A stretch of DNA of 64,000 nt, from contig JADDMT010000015.1 of NCBI GenBank assembly GCA_021401465.1, positions 248,001-312,000 of the forward strand, read 5' to 3'. The translations under genes were made by a program, and so were the position numbers. Positions 53,378 through 62,013 of this stretch are shown one piece after another (positions within the stretch are counted from its first letter, which is position 1; each line of letters starts with the position of its first letter). Source of the stretch: Teratosphaeria epicoccoides (Eukaryota; Ascomycota; Dothideomycetes; Mycosphaerellales; Teratosphaeriaceae). Under the pieces are notes generated by a model. The model made no database searches. It was not told where the DNA came from and saw only the letters and a list, made by a program, of their open reading frames with translations.

Positions 53378-54760
53378 GGACTGGACCATACACGTCGTGC
53401 GGCTGACAGAGTGTGGGTTGGATACTGCGGCCGCTCCGCCTTGAACTTCTGCACAGCGTCGACTGAGGCCATGCGGATGACTTGAACATCGCGCTCCACA
53501 TCCACATGCCGATTCAGTGCCACTCACGTACCGCCGTCGTCTAGCATTGAGCTTTTGCACAAACTTCGGTAGGTGCTGACTCACCTCTGAGACCTGTAGC
53601 CGCCAGCGAGCGACCACGTAAACCTCGCTCTCCTTAAATGCAATGGGAAGAAGCTCGAAAACGTTGCCTTCGAGCTTTTAAGTGCAGTGGGAAGCAGGGG
53701 CGAACTTGACGCTCGAGCATGCCACGATACCCATCTCTGCCGCCGTCGAGCAAGTTCGCGTGCACTGGAAGCGCACGTAATCGTCGAGAGTTTCGGATGC
53801 CAATATTAAGTGGAGATGGGATGAAGTCATTGAAAGATTGCTGTAGTCATTGTTTCCGCTCGTGAGGTGTGCAGCAGTTGGGTTCTGCAAGACATTTACA
53901 CCAATCTTCAGACGGCGCGAGAGCGAGATGCCGCAATCGCATGGGACGTTGGGAACATTATGTGAGCATCGCCAGTGCTGAAATCTGCAAGGTCCAGTGC
54001 AGCAGCGCCTTCCAGAACAGGTCTGTACGCCTCAATCCATGGCAACACCCGTGCTGAGAATCGAAAAGCAGCATCGACGTGGATTCATGCGCGGTACTGC
54101 ATGGCGAATTCACGAATGTCTTCCATCGCCTCTTGACTGGTAGCGAACAAGCCAGTGTTGACCTCTGCACACGACACAGCAATGATCGCCTTTCAGCTGG
54201 CGGGCAGATGTGCGACATTGTGCTGAAGCTTCTAGAGAATCAATGCGTTGAATGGCATCAGCTGAATTGATATCAATGAAGGTGCCATCGCAAGCTCTGA
54301 GACCAGCGATTGACGCAGCTTTTCGTAGAGACGAGTGAGGTACTGTCGTCAAGATCTTGAATCTTAGGACTGCAGCTTCGTCCATGGCTTCAAAGCCCCA
54401 AAGTGCGAGTACCGCGAGCTTCGCCGCCGGAATGCTGCATGAGCCATTCGCGTGCGTACGCAAGACCTACAACATTGCTTGCAAGCGCACCTGTCGTGAT
54501 GTTAGGGTGTCTTCAGTCACTTGGTTGCAAATTCAACAACTTGCAAGGCGACGCAAAGTGGTGCCGATGAGAGCGGTGCATCGCGTCTCGTGGGGAGGAT
54601 GCACTTGAACATTCTCATTCGTCTCCGTCACCAAAATCATGGCAAAATGAGCAATCCGTGCCGCACCATCAGCGACAAAGCCGTAGATGGATGGATTATA
54701 TGGGCCTTAACATATTCTTTCTTGCTGATCCATTTTACGACGCCCTTTCAAATCAGCTGG
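53378..54760 (-). pseudogene. Decayed PLP-dependent group II decarboxylase
   Basis: No single ORF exists, but reading the minus strand across frames recovers a colinear pyridoxal-phosphate decarboxylase. In order: YGFVADGAARIAHFA and NENVQVHPPHET (54706 to about 54600), ITTGALASNVVGLAYARE (from 54500), then after a shift ILTTVPHSSLRKAASIAGL (about 54385-54290). After a second shift near 54232 come KLQHNVAHLPAS and IIAVSCAEVNTGLFATSQEA, then IHVDAAFRFSARVLP. LADFSTGDAH and NVPCDCGISLSRRL follow, then IPSPLNIGIRNSRRLRALPV, FVQKLNARRRRYVSGT and a last fragment HVDVERDVQVI. Disabling changes are internal TGA codons at 54193-54195 and 54085-54087 (the latter where Trp is expected before IHVDAAF), several frameshifts, and ATA (Ile) at 53959-53961 where the PLP-binding lysine of GDAHK should be. 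Living relatives use amino-acid substrates; the exact one cannot be told. The boundaries are approximate. Confidence 0.88.
53651..53677. repeat. Perfect 9-bp inverted repeat
   Basis: AAGCTCGAA and TTCGAGCTT flank a 9-base spacer, forming a perfect hairpin stem. It lies inside the decarboxylase pseudogene. Nearby CCCACTGCACTTAA and CCCATTGCATTTAA look like a local duplication, so this is probably decay debris rather than a regulatory site. Confidence 0.7.
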
Positions 54761-55026
54761 CAGGAACTCTCACGGATGGCGATCTGTGTGAGCAAAGGAG
54801 CAGTATATGAGGCACTCAGTAACAAATAGTACCTAGGAGGTAGTCCGCCATGATCTTCCCTCCAAACTCGGCTTTCACGTGCCGACGTGCCGGCTGAATC
54901 ATGCTCGACGCGTCGAAGCTTATCGCGACCCTGAATTTGTGGACTCGGTAGGAGCTCATGCGACGTCCTCAAAACATCCATGAACGACCTCGCTCTCCGC
55001 ATTGACAGCAATGCCGCTCGTCGGCA
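54761..55026. promoter_or_regulatory. Upstream region of the RecQ gene
   Basis: A short interval lies between the recognisable start of the pseudogene (-) and the RecQ ATG (+). The first part may contain further unrecognisable N-terminal pseudogene sequence. The remainder should hold the RecQ promoter. Confidence 0.4.
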
Positions 55027-58000
55027 ATGACGCGGCACAACCTGGACGAGCACTTGTCTTGGTTGTTTGCAGCAAAACCCTCGGTGCCGACGCTCCACAG
55101 CTCATTGCCGCCTGGAACGATATCATCCAGTCCGATCAGACCGTCACAGACGACACAGCAGGCATTGCCCCTCGTCCCCACAGCGCCGTCACAGAGGACG
55201 CAGAAATTTGGAGCCGTAGCTGGAGTCGCGGAAGACGAGCGTTCCGCGGAAGAGGAAGAGATGGCAAGGCTCAGGACAGCGCCTGGATCGGCTGCGAAGC
55301 CTGGGCTTGTGTCGGCCGGTATTGGGGCGCGCCTTCCCGATGGCCATGCCCCTGGGTCGGTTTCTAGATCTCCTACAGGTTCGCAGCGAGGCATGTCATC
55401 TGGATCGCGAGTACCCACAGCCCAGCAGACGCCGTCGCGTATGAAGCCCTCCGGTTTCTATCGGCCCCCTGTACTTGAGACGCTGGACCTCACTGGAAGC
55501 ACAAGCGACTACGGGAGTCCTACGCCAGCTCGAAATGCTACGACTCCTCGAAACCGCAAGCGAAAGAGCGAAGAGCTAGGTTTCGAGATACCTCGTGCTG
55601 TGGAATCTCAGCATATTGGTCGACCAAAGCCACCTAAGTTGGTGGAGGGCCCAGAATTCTTGCAAGACTTCGCCGACATTGACGATTTGGATCTTGCGCC
55701 GCCCGATGGACCTCCACCGCCATATTCGACAGTCGCTCCGAAAGTTGTATCACCTATAAGGAATCCGTCCTCCCCGAAAGCCAAGTTGGCAACGTGCAAC
55801 GTCAGCGGGTCCATCACAGGACCTGTCATGGCGGATTCTGATGACACTGACGGCGACGATGTCATTGACTTCACGGGCCATCGAGAAAGGCGAAAGATGC
55901 GAAGCACGCCTCCTAGCAAGAAGCGAGCATTGACCCATCAGAAGACACTCGTTGCTGCGTTGGACTCGCCGTCGATCCCTCGTTCCAAGACCGTCGAGAT
56001 GGTCTCTCCAGCACGATCTCGGCAGCAGTCCATACCGAAGTTGCCATCTGCGCCTCGAGTGCCGCCAATCGTTCAGAAGCTTAGCACGGAAGCACCCACA
56101 CCGACTTTAGGGACTCAGGAGCCTACGAGCGAGGATACAGCACTGGCCAGGCAACTGTTCTCATTATCTGACGCAGAGGAGGCTCGAATGTTTGCGGCGC
56201 TCGAGGCCAAGGACGACAGCCTCTTGAATGAGGTGGCGGCTCTGATGGACGAGGACGAGAGCGCTGGCGCGGCTCTCCAGCAGTCGTACAACGAATTTGG
56301 AGGCCGCGTCGATGCTTTGAAGCATCTCATGGCAAAGCGTGGCGACCATCAACTTCTCACCGCCGAAAAAGAACGACGCTTGGTGGCACTGCGTACTGCC
56401 CTCAAGGCGCGGAAGGATCAAAATGCAATCAATACAGCAAAGGCTGCCAATACTGCTTGTAAGGCGAGAGTGTCAGACTTCGAGTCGCAGTGCGTCGGCC
56501 TTCTTGTCTTGTGCAAGCAAGAAGCTGAGGAATTCCTGGCAAACTCTCGACCCTCAGCTATCACATCCAGGCCACATGCGGTTGCCATCAAGTCTACTCA
56601 AATGTCAAGCGGTCCGCCTGTGATTGATCCAGTTGTACCAAGCTCGAGCAGGATCGCCCAGACACAAATGACCAGACCAAGTTGCTTGCCTAAAGATCAG
56701 CGCATCAGCCCGGCCGACATCGTGACATACTTCTCGCCACGACGTCAAGAAAGCGTGCGGCCTGCGCAAGCCCGACCGAATCCGCAACAACGGCCACGGG
56801 TCACTTTTGACGATGATGACATGCATGACGATGTGCCTGATGAAGACATGCTTGCAGCGAACGAAGGCTTGTTCAGCAACAGAATGGGAACACCGCAAGC
56901 ACCATTCGATCGTGGACACGAAGATGACTTCGGCATCGACGACGACAGTGAGATTTTGGAATTTGCGGAGGACTTAGAATATGATGGTGCCTCTGCTCCG
57001 CAGCCATCGCAGCCAGTGCATCGCACTGTCTTCGCAGAGACTCGCAGTGCCCATCAGAGCCCGGCCAAAACAAGTGCAAAGAAGGGGAAGACGGCAGCGC
57101 ACTCGCAGATTGATGACAGAAACTCTGTGATGCACTTCTGCTTCCCATGGTCGGACGACGTGAAGCGAACGCTCCGAGAGCGATTTCGACTGAAAGGCTT
57201 TCGGCGTGGCCAGATTGAAGCCATCAATGCTACCCTCAGCGGCAAGGACACGTTTGTCTTGATGCCCACCGGCGGTGGTAAATCTCTGTGCTATCAACTC
57301 CCGTCGCTCATTGCATCCGGGAAGACACGTGGAGTTACAATAATTGTCTCGCCCCTCCTCAGTCTAATGGAAGACCAGGTGCAGCACCTTCAGGCTCTGC
57401 AGGTGCAAGCATTCGTGCTCAACGGGTCAAGCACAGCTGAGCAGAAGCAGATGGTTCGGGAGGCCCTGTCACAATCGAACGCGCAGGACTACATCCAGTG
57501 TCTCTATGTAACGCCAGAAATGTTGAGCAAGAATCAAGCCATGGTCGGCCAATTTGAGCGATTGCATCAGCGCAAGCAGCTGGCTCGAATAGTCATTGAT
57601 GAAGCGCACTGCGTTAGTCAATGGGGACATGACTTTCGCCCAGACTACAAGCAGATAGGAGACATCCGAAAAAGGTTTCCCGGTGTGCCAGTCATGGCAT
57701 TGACGGCCACTGCTACGGAGAACGTCAAAGCAGACGTCATCCATAACCTGCATATCAAGGGCTGCCAAGTGTTCACTCGCAGCTTCAATAGACCGAATCT
57801 GTACTATGAAGTTCGCCCAAAGAAGAAAGGCCTGGACGAAATTGCATCGTTGATCAAGGACAAGCATCGTGGCCAGACTGGTATCATCTACTGCTTGTCG
57901 CGCAAGGACTGTGAGAAGACTGCCGCTACGTTGACCAAGGATCACCACATCAGCGCCCAGCACTACCACGCTGGTATGCAGTCGGGCGAGAAATCACTCT

Positions 58001-59877
58001 TGCAGAAGGAATGGCAAGCTGGGCGGTGCAAAGTGATTGTTGCAACTATTGCTTTCGGTATGGGCATCGACAAGGCTGATGTGCGGTATGTCATTCACGA
58101 CACCCTGCCCAAGAGCTTGGAAGGATACTATCAAGAGACGGGCAGAGCTGGCCGAGACGGCAAAGCCTCCAGTTGCTACATGTTTTACGCTCGAGGTGAC
58201 AGTGCCAAGCTTAGACGAATGATCAACAACGGTGACGGTGACTGGGAGCAGAAAAGTCGGCAGTATGCGATGCTTCGGAAAATGGTCAATTACTGCGAGA
58301 ATAAGAGCGACTGTCGACGTGTCCAGGTTCTGAACTACTTTAGTGAAGCCTTCAGCCGGGATGATTGCAACTCTACTTGCGACAATTGCAACGAAAAGGC
58401 AGCTTTCGAGCTCAGAGACTTCACGGATCTCGCCAAGCAAGCCATCAGCTTGGTGCGGAAAGTCAAAGATGACAAGGTGACCTTGCACCACTGCGTCGAT
58501 GTGTTCCGTGGCCACGAGAGCAGAAAAGCGAAAGACCTCGGCCATACGGACTTTGATGAGTTCGGCGCCGGCGGCTCCCTGGTGAAAGAGGAGGTTGAGC
58601 GGCTGTTTCATATGTTACTCAACGAAGGTGTGCTTGGCGAAGACCACGTGATGAACAAGAGCGGCTTCTTCAACGAATATATCAATCTTGGCCGCCATCA
58701 CAAGGAGGTCGAGCGTGGGAATAGGCAGGTCCAGCTGCAAGTCCGCATTTCTCCGAAGAAGAATGCGCCGGCCAAAGCCAAGAGTACGACGAAGAAACAG
58801 CTGGCGGGTGACGGGCACGAGACTGCCGGCTCGAGGGCACAGCTACCGCTGTCGACCAACATCTCGTCGCCTGTGCAGGCAGCCTCGAAGCGCAAGACCA
58901 CAAGGCAGCCATCGAGAAGTCTTCGGCGAGCCGGTGGCTATCAAAGGGGCAATTCCGTCGTGTCTGATCCTGAAGATGACGACCATGCCGAGGACGACGA
59001 CGAGTCTGATGCATTCGAGTCGATTCGTGAGCCTATTCAGACACACGCCACCCGCAGGAAACGAGTTGTCGGTCCTCCAATACGGTTTGACAACGTCATG
59101 GATTCGCTCGATGAGACTCATGCTTGTATTGTGGATGGCTTTCTGCGCCATGCCAAGGACGAGACAGCTAGACTGGTGGAAGAGAAGGGTCTGCGTAGCG
59201 TGCCATTCTCTGATACTATACTTCGGCAGATGGTCATCAATTGGACTGACACGACCTGGAAGATGCTGCAGATTCCTGGGATCAATGCTGAAAAGGTCGA
59301 GCACTATGGCGGCAGATTCTGTGATCTTGTGCGTCATGCCCGTCGCTCTTTTGAAGAAATGGGTGGTAATAGTGTGCAAGACGGACCGGCTGAGCAATCT
59401 TTGGACCCCAATCTTAACACTGTCATCGATCTCGTCAGCGAAGATGAGGAGGACGAGGATGACTATGGCAGCCTCGCGGAGTCTGATCTTGTCGATGACG
59501 ACGAGGAACCGGGTGAATCGAGCACATATTTCCAGCAGCCGCAGCACGTCCGCGACTGGAATGCCAAGTATGCGCATTCACAATCGCAAGCTATGCACCA
59601 GCCGGAACCTGCGGCGCCGAGGAAAGCCAGCGGAAGGAACAGTAAAGATGCAAGAAGCAAGTCTGGCCGTCATTATAGAGCCAAGAATGCGGACTCTGCG
59701 GGTGGCCGACGGTCCAACGCTGGTATTAGCAAGAAACCGCCACGGCGATCTGGTGGGAGCAGCAAGCGGGCGAGCGGTGCTAGTGGCGCTGGTGGACGGC
59801 AGCACATGTCGAAAGCTGCTGCTGCAAGGTCTGCCGGTGGCGGGCTGGGCTTTAGTATTGGTGCGATGCCTACGTAA
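55027..59877 (+). CDS. SGS1: RecQ family DNA helicase (Sgs1/BLM-like)
   Basis: This single exon encodes 1616 residues, in the size range of fungal Sgs1/MusN/QDE-3 helicases. These unwind recombination intermediates and stalled forks with Top3-Rmi1. The first 690 residues are acidic, Ser/Pro-rich and mostly disordered, with a helical block around 370-510. The helicase core follows: RLKGFRRGQIEAINATL, Walker A MPTGGGKS (K752), DEAH box with Asp858 in VIDEAHCVSQWGHDFRPDY, TATATENV, and motif VI YYQETGRAGRDG. The RecQ C-terminal zinc cysteines (CENKSDCRRVQVLNYF, CNSTCDNCN) and winged helix come next. An HRDC domain spans about residues 1353-1440 (CIVDGFLRHAKDETARLVEEKG). The tail is acidic, then Gly/Lys/Arg-rich. 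The HRDC domain and long N-terminus favour the Sgs1 branch over short RecQ. The start MTRHNLDEHLSWLF looks natural. Confidence 0.95.
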   Translation: MTRHNLDEHLSWLFAAKPSVPTLHSSLPPGTISSSPIRPSQTTQQALPLVPTAPSQRTQKFGAVAGVAEDERSAEEEEMARLRTAPGSAAKPGLVSAGIGARLPDGHAPGSVSRSPTGSQRGMSSGSRVPTAQQTPSRMKPSGFYRPPVLETLDLTGSTSDYGSPTPARNATTPRNRKRKSEELGFEIPRAVESQHIGRPKPPKLVEGPEFLQDFADIDDLDLAPPDGPPPPYSTVAPKVVSPIRNPSSPKAKLATCNVSGSITGPVMADSDDTDGDDVIDFTGHRERRKMRSTPPSKKRALTHQKTLVAALDSPSIPRSKTVEMVSPARSRQQSIPKLPSAPRVPPIVQKLSTEAPTPTLGTQEPTSEDTALARQLFSLSDAEEARMFAALEAKDDSLLNEVAALMDEDESAGAALQQSYNEFGGRVDALKHLMAKRGDHQLLTAEKERRLVALRTALKARKDQNAINTAKAANTACKARVSDFESQCVGLLVLCKQEAEEFLANSRPSAITSRPHAVAIKSTQMSSGPPVIDPVVPSSSRIAQTQMTRPSCLPKDQRISPADIVTYFSPRRQESVRPAQARPNPQQRPRVTFDDDDMHDDVPDEDMLAANEGLFSNRMGTPQAPFDRGHEDDFGIDDDSEILEFAEDLEYDGASAPQPSQPVHRTVFAETRSAHQSPAKTSAKKGKTAAHSQIDDRNSVMHFCFPWSDDVKRTLRERFRLKGFRRGQIEAINATLSGKDTFVLMPTGGGKSLCYQLPSLIASGKTRGVTIIVSPLLSLMEDQVQHLQALQVQAFVLNGSSTAEQKQMVREALSQSNAQDYIQCLYVTPEMLSKNQAMVGQFERLHQRKQLARIVIDEAHCVSQWGHDFRPDYKQIGDIRKRFPGVPVMALTATATENVKADVIHNLHIKGCQVFTRSFNRPNLYYEVRPKKKGLDEIASLIKDKHRGQTGIIYCLSRKDCEKTAATLTKDHHISAQHYHAGMQSGEKSLLQKEWQAGRCKVIVATIAFGMGIDKADVRYVIHDTLPKSLEGYYQETGRAGRDGKASSCYMFYARGDSAKLRRMINNGDGDWEQKSRQYAMLRKMVNYCENKSDCRRVQVLNYFSEAFSRDDCNSTCDNCNEKAAFELRDFTDLAKQAISLVRKVKDDKVTLHHCVDVFRGHESRKAKDLGHTDFDEFGAGGSLVKEEVERLFHMLLNEGVLGEDHVMNKSGFFNEYINLGRHHKEVERGNRQVQLQVRISPKKNAPAKAKSTTKKQLAGDGHETAGSRAQLPLSTNISSPVQAASKRKTTRQPSRSLRRAGGYQRGNSVVSDPEDDDHAEDDDESDAFESIREPIQTHATRRKRVVGPPIRFDNVMDSLDETHACIVDGFLRHAKDETARLVEEKGLRSVPFSDTILRQMVINWTDTTWKMLQIPGINAEKVEHYGGRFCDLVRHARRSFEEMGGNSVQDGPAEQSLDPNLNTVIDLVSEDEEDEDDYGSLAESDLVDDDEEPGESSTYFQQPQHVRDWNAKYAHSQSQAMHQPEPAAPRKASGRNSKDARSKSGRHYRAKNADSAGGRRSNAGISKKPPRRSGGSSKRASGASGAGGRQHMSKAAAARSAGGGLGFSIGAMPT

Positions 59878-60393
59878 AGCCGACGTGTCGGTAGGGGTTT
59901 GTTGATACCAGGATTGCTTGAGCCGAGGAGGGCTTTGCTCACTCGAGTCTGGGATTTAGACCATAACGGCCACCGAGAGATCGATAACGAGTTGTACGAG
60001 TTACGCACGATACAGCTGCTTGAGGATTTCTCAATCTAAGGACAGTACTGACGATGCGCCGATTCTGCTGGTGTCGGGATCAAGTTGACAAAATCTGCCT
60101 GCTATTCGTCCATTCACTTCGTGTCGGAATACATACCCTAATTAGCCTCAATCACCACCGTCAGTTTCCAGAGCAGCTTGACACAACTGTTCGATTGGGC
60201 AACCTGTGCTTTGCTTCGACCAAGCGCTAGCATGAAAGGGTGTGCGCGGATTATTTTCACTACTGTGAATCTCGACGCACGGTTTGCACAATTGTAATAG
60301 ATCCGAGCACTACAAAGAACCAGAAAACAGAACCCCGGTCACAGTTCACACTCATCATCTGTTTGACATTCAACGGTAAGTGCACATGATGTC
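59878..60393. other. Spacer between convergent genes
   Basis: These 516 bases lie between the RecQ stop (+) and the SDR stop (-). No gene or notable repeat is seen. Confidence 0.6.
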
Positions 60394-61245
60394 TCACCAA
60401 GGCAATTGCAGAGGCGTAGGCAACTCCTCCTTCTTTCCCAAAACCGGCTCAGCAGTCCCAATGTCCGCCGCACCCCTCGGAGCCCAATACTGACCCGTCT
60501 TGCTGATATCGAAATCCTTGTCGATCCACTCAACCAACGACTTGGCCGCCACATCGGGAGTTACGGCTCCACCAGCATCCCAGAACTTATCGAAGCCCAC
60601 GCCTGCAGTCATCTCTGTCCGCATGAAGCCTGGATGCACGGAGACGACGGCGATGCCTTGGTCCTTCAGATCGAGAGCGAGGAGGCGGGCGACCATGTTG
60701 GAGGCGGCTTTAGATGCGTGATGAGCGAAGAGGCCACCGCCTTCGGATTCGTGGCGGAGGGTTATGGAGCCGGATTCTGAGGAGACGATGATGAGTTTTG
60801 ATCCAGGTTGGTTGTTTGAGGGCTTTCTGAGGAGACCGGCTTTGTGGAGGTGGTGGGTGATGAAGACGGGTGCGATAGCAGAGGTCTTGTATGTGAGGAC
60901 TTCGTCATCCCACTTTGGTTCGTCCAGGCTTTCTGGAAGAGTGATTGGTGACAGATCAGTGAAGGGTCTGGAGGAAGTGGTTCTAACCGATACCCACTAA
61001 CCCTTTGGAAAATATCCGGCTGTGATGATCACGACGTCCAACTGTTGGCCTTTCAGACCTTCGACGATTTTTTTGCCTGCTGATTCCTCGGCCACATCGA
61101 CGCCCGATATCCAGCGGACTTTCGGATCGGCAGTTTTGGGCTCTGAGCGGGCTGTGCCGGTGACCGTGTAGCCATTGCGGACGTATTGTTGTGTGAGCTC
61201 GTAGCCCAGGCCACGAGTTGCCCCTACGATGAGTACGGTTGGCAT
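60394..61245 (-). CDS. Short-chain dehydrogenase/reductase (SDR)
   Basis: Two exons are proposed: 61002-61245 and 60394-60932. A 69-nt intron (GTTAGT...TTCCAG, with CACTGATC as a possible branch point) is removed to give 260 residues. The N-terminus VLIVGATRGLGYEL (Gly8, Gly12, Gly14) is the Rossmann nucleotide-binding loop. DVVIITAGYFPK corresponds to the NAG motif region, and LIIVSSESGSI carries the catalytic serine. In the YxxxK position the sequence is HHASK, so the usual catalytic Tyr is His152 while Lys156 is kept. VSVHPGFMRTEMT follows, as in SDRs. The C-terminal SKTGQYWAPRG block is typical of a fungal subgroup related to CsgA-type SDRs. The substrate is unknown, and the Tyr change makes normal reductase chemistry uncertain. 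The gene is divergent from the DUF2828 gene. Confidence 0.9.
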
Positions 61246-62013
61246 TTTGATCTATGTTGTATTGGCTGGGCTTTGTAGCAATTGATTAGCTGCTGATATA
61301 TGTATACGTGTGTTGGGACGGCATACCACAGTGATATGACGCACACGAGGTCCAAGCGTCACATTTCACATGATTGTGATTGTCGTTATGTCGTGTTCAT
61401 CTCACCACATGTCATCATTTCATGGCATGGACATAGCAGACGCCTAAGGCCAGAGACTGTCGTCGTCTCCCCGAATGATGGCAGAGGATACACGCACCTG
61501 GTCACCTGACCAGCTCGAGAGGCAGGCACAGCTTGATCATGCAGGCACGCGCTGCCGGGACGCGATGCCGTGGAAAGAGCCAGGCAAGAGCAGCCGAGCT
61601 GTGGGTTGCTCCTGCGGTATAATGTGATGGCAGCTGACAGGAGGTCGATGATATGATCATCATCACTCTGCGAACGTAGATCAATGCACCCGTCGCGAGC
61701 AAGTGAGCAGACCACGTCTTCATGCAGGTGTACGGCAACATGAAGGCGCGACCACCGGTGGCTTGATCGGGAAAGAGCTGCCTGCAGATGAGTCCCTCCT
61801 CGGAGTCGGGTGCCTTCCCACATCTACATTTGTTTTGCAGCTACGAGCAACGGTCGTTTGCAATCCAGTCTTGATCTTCGATGGCTACATGCACCTGCAC
61901 TCTTGCCACAACCTTCGCCGCCGTCTTTGCCCAGCCTGCAAGTTCTTCTTCGCGCACTCGCTCACTGCATTTCAAGGTCAGGTTCAGTACTTTCCACAAG
62001 TCATCCAACGAAC
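61246..62013. promoter_or_regulatory. Divergent intergenic region
   Basis: This interval of 768 bases separates the SDR start (-) from the DUF2828 start (+). A minus-strand frame at 61386-61823 has random composition and is not called. Both promoters should lie here. Confidence 0.5.

Noticed and set aside
53651..53677. Hairpin as a terminator or regulatory site
   Set aside because: It lies inside the decarboxylase pseudogene in a locally duplicated patch and does not follow an intact gene.
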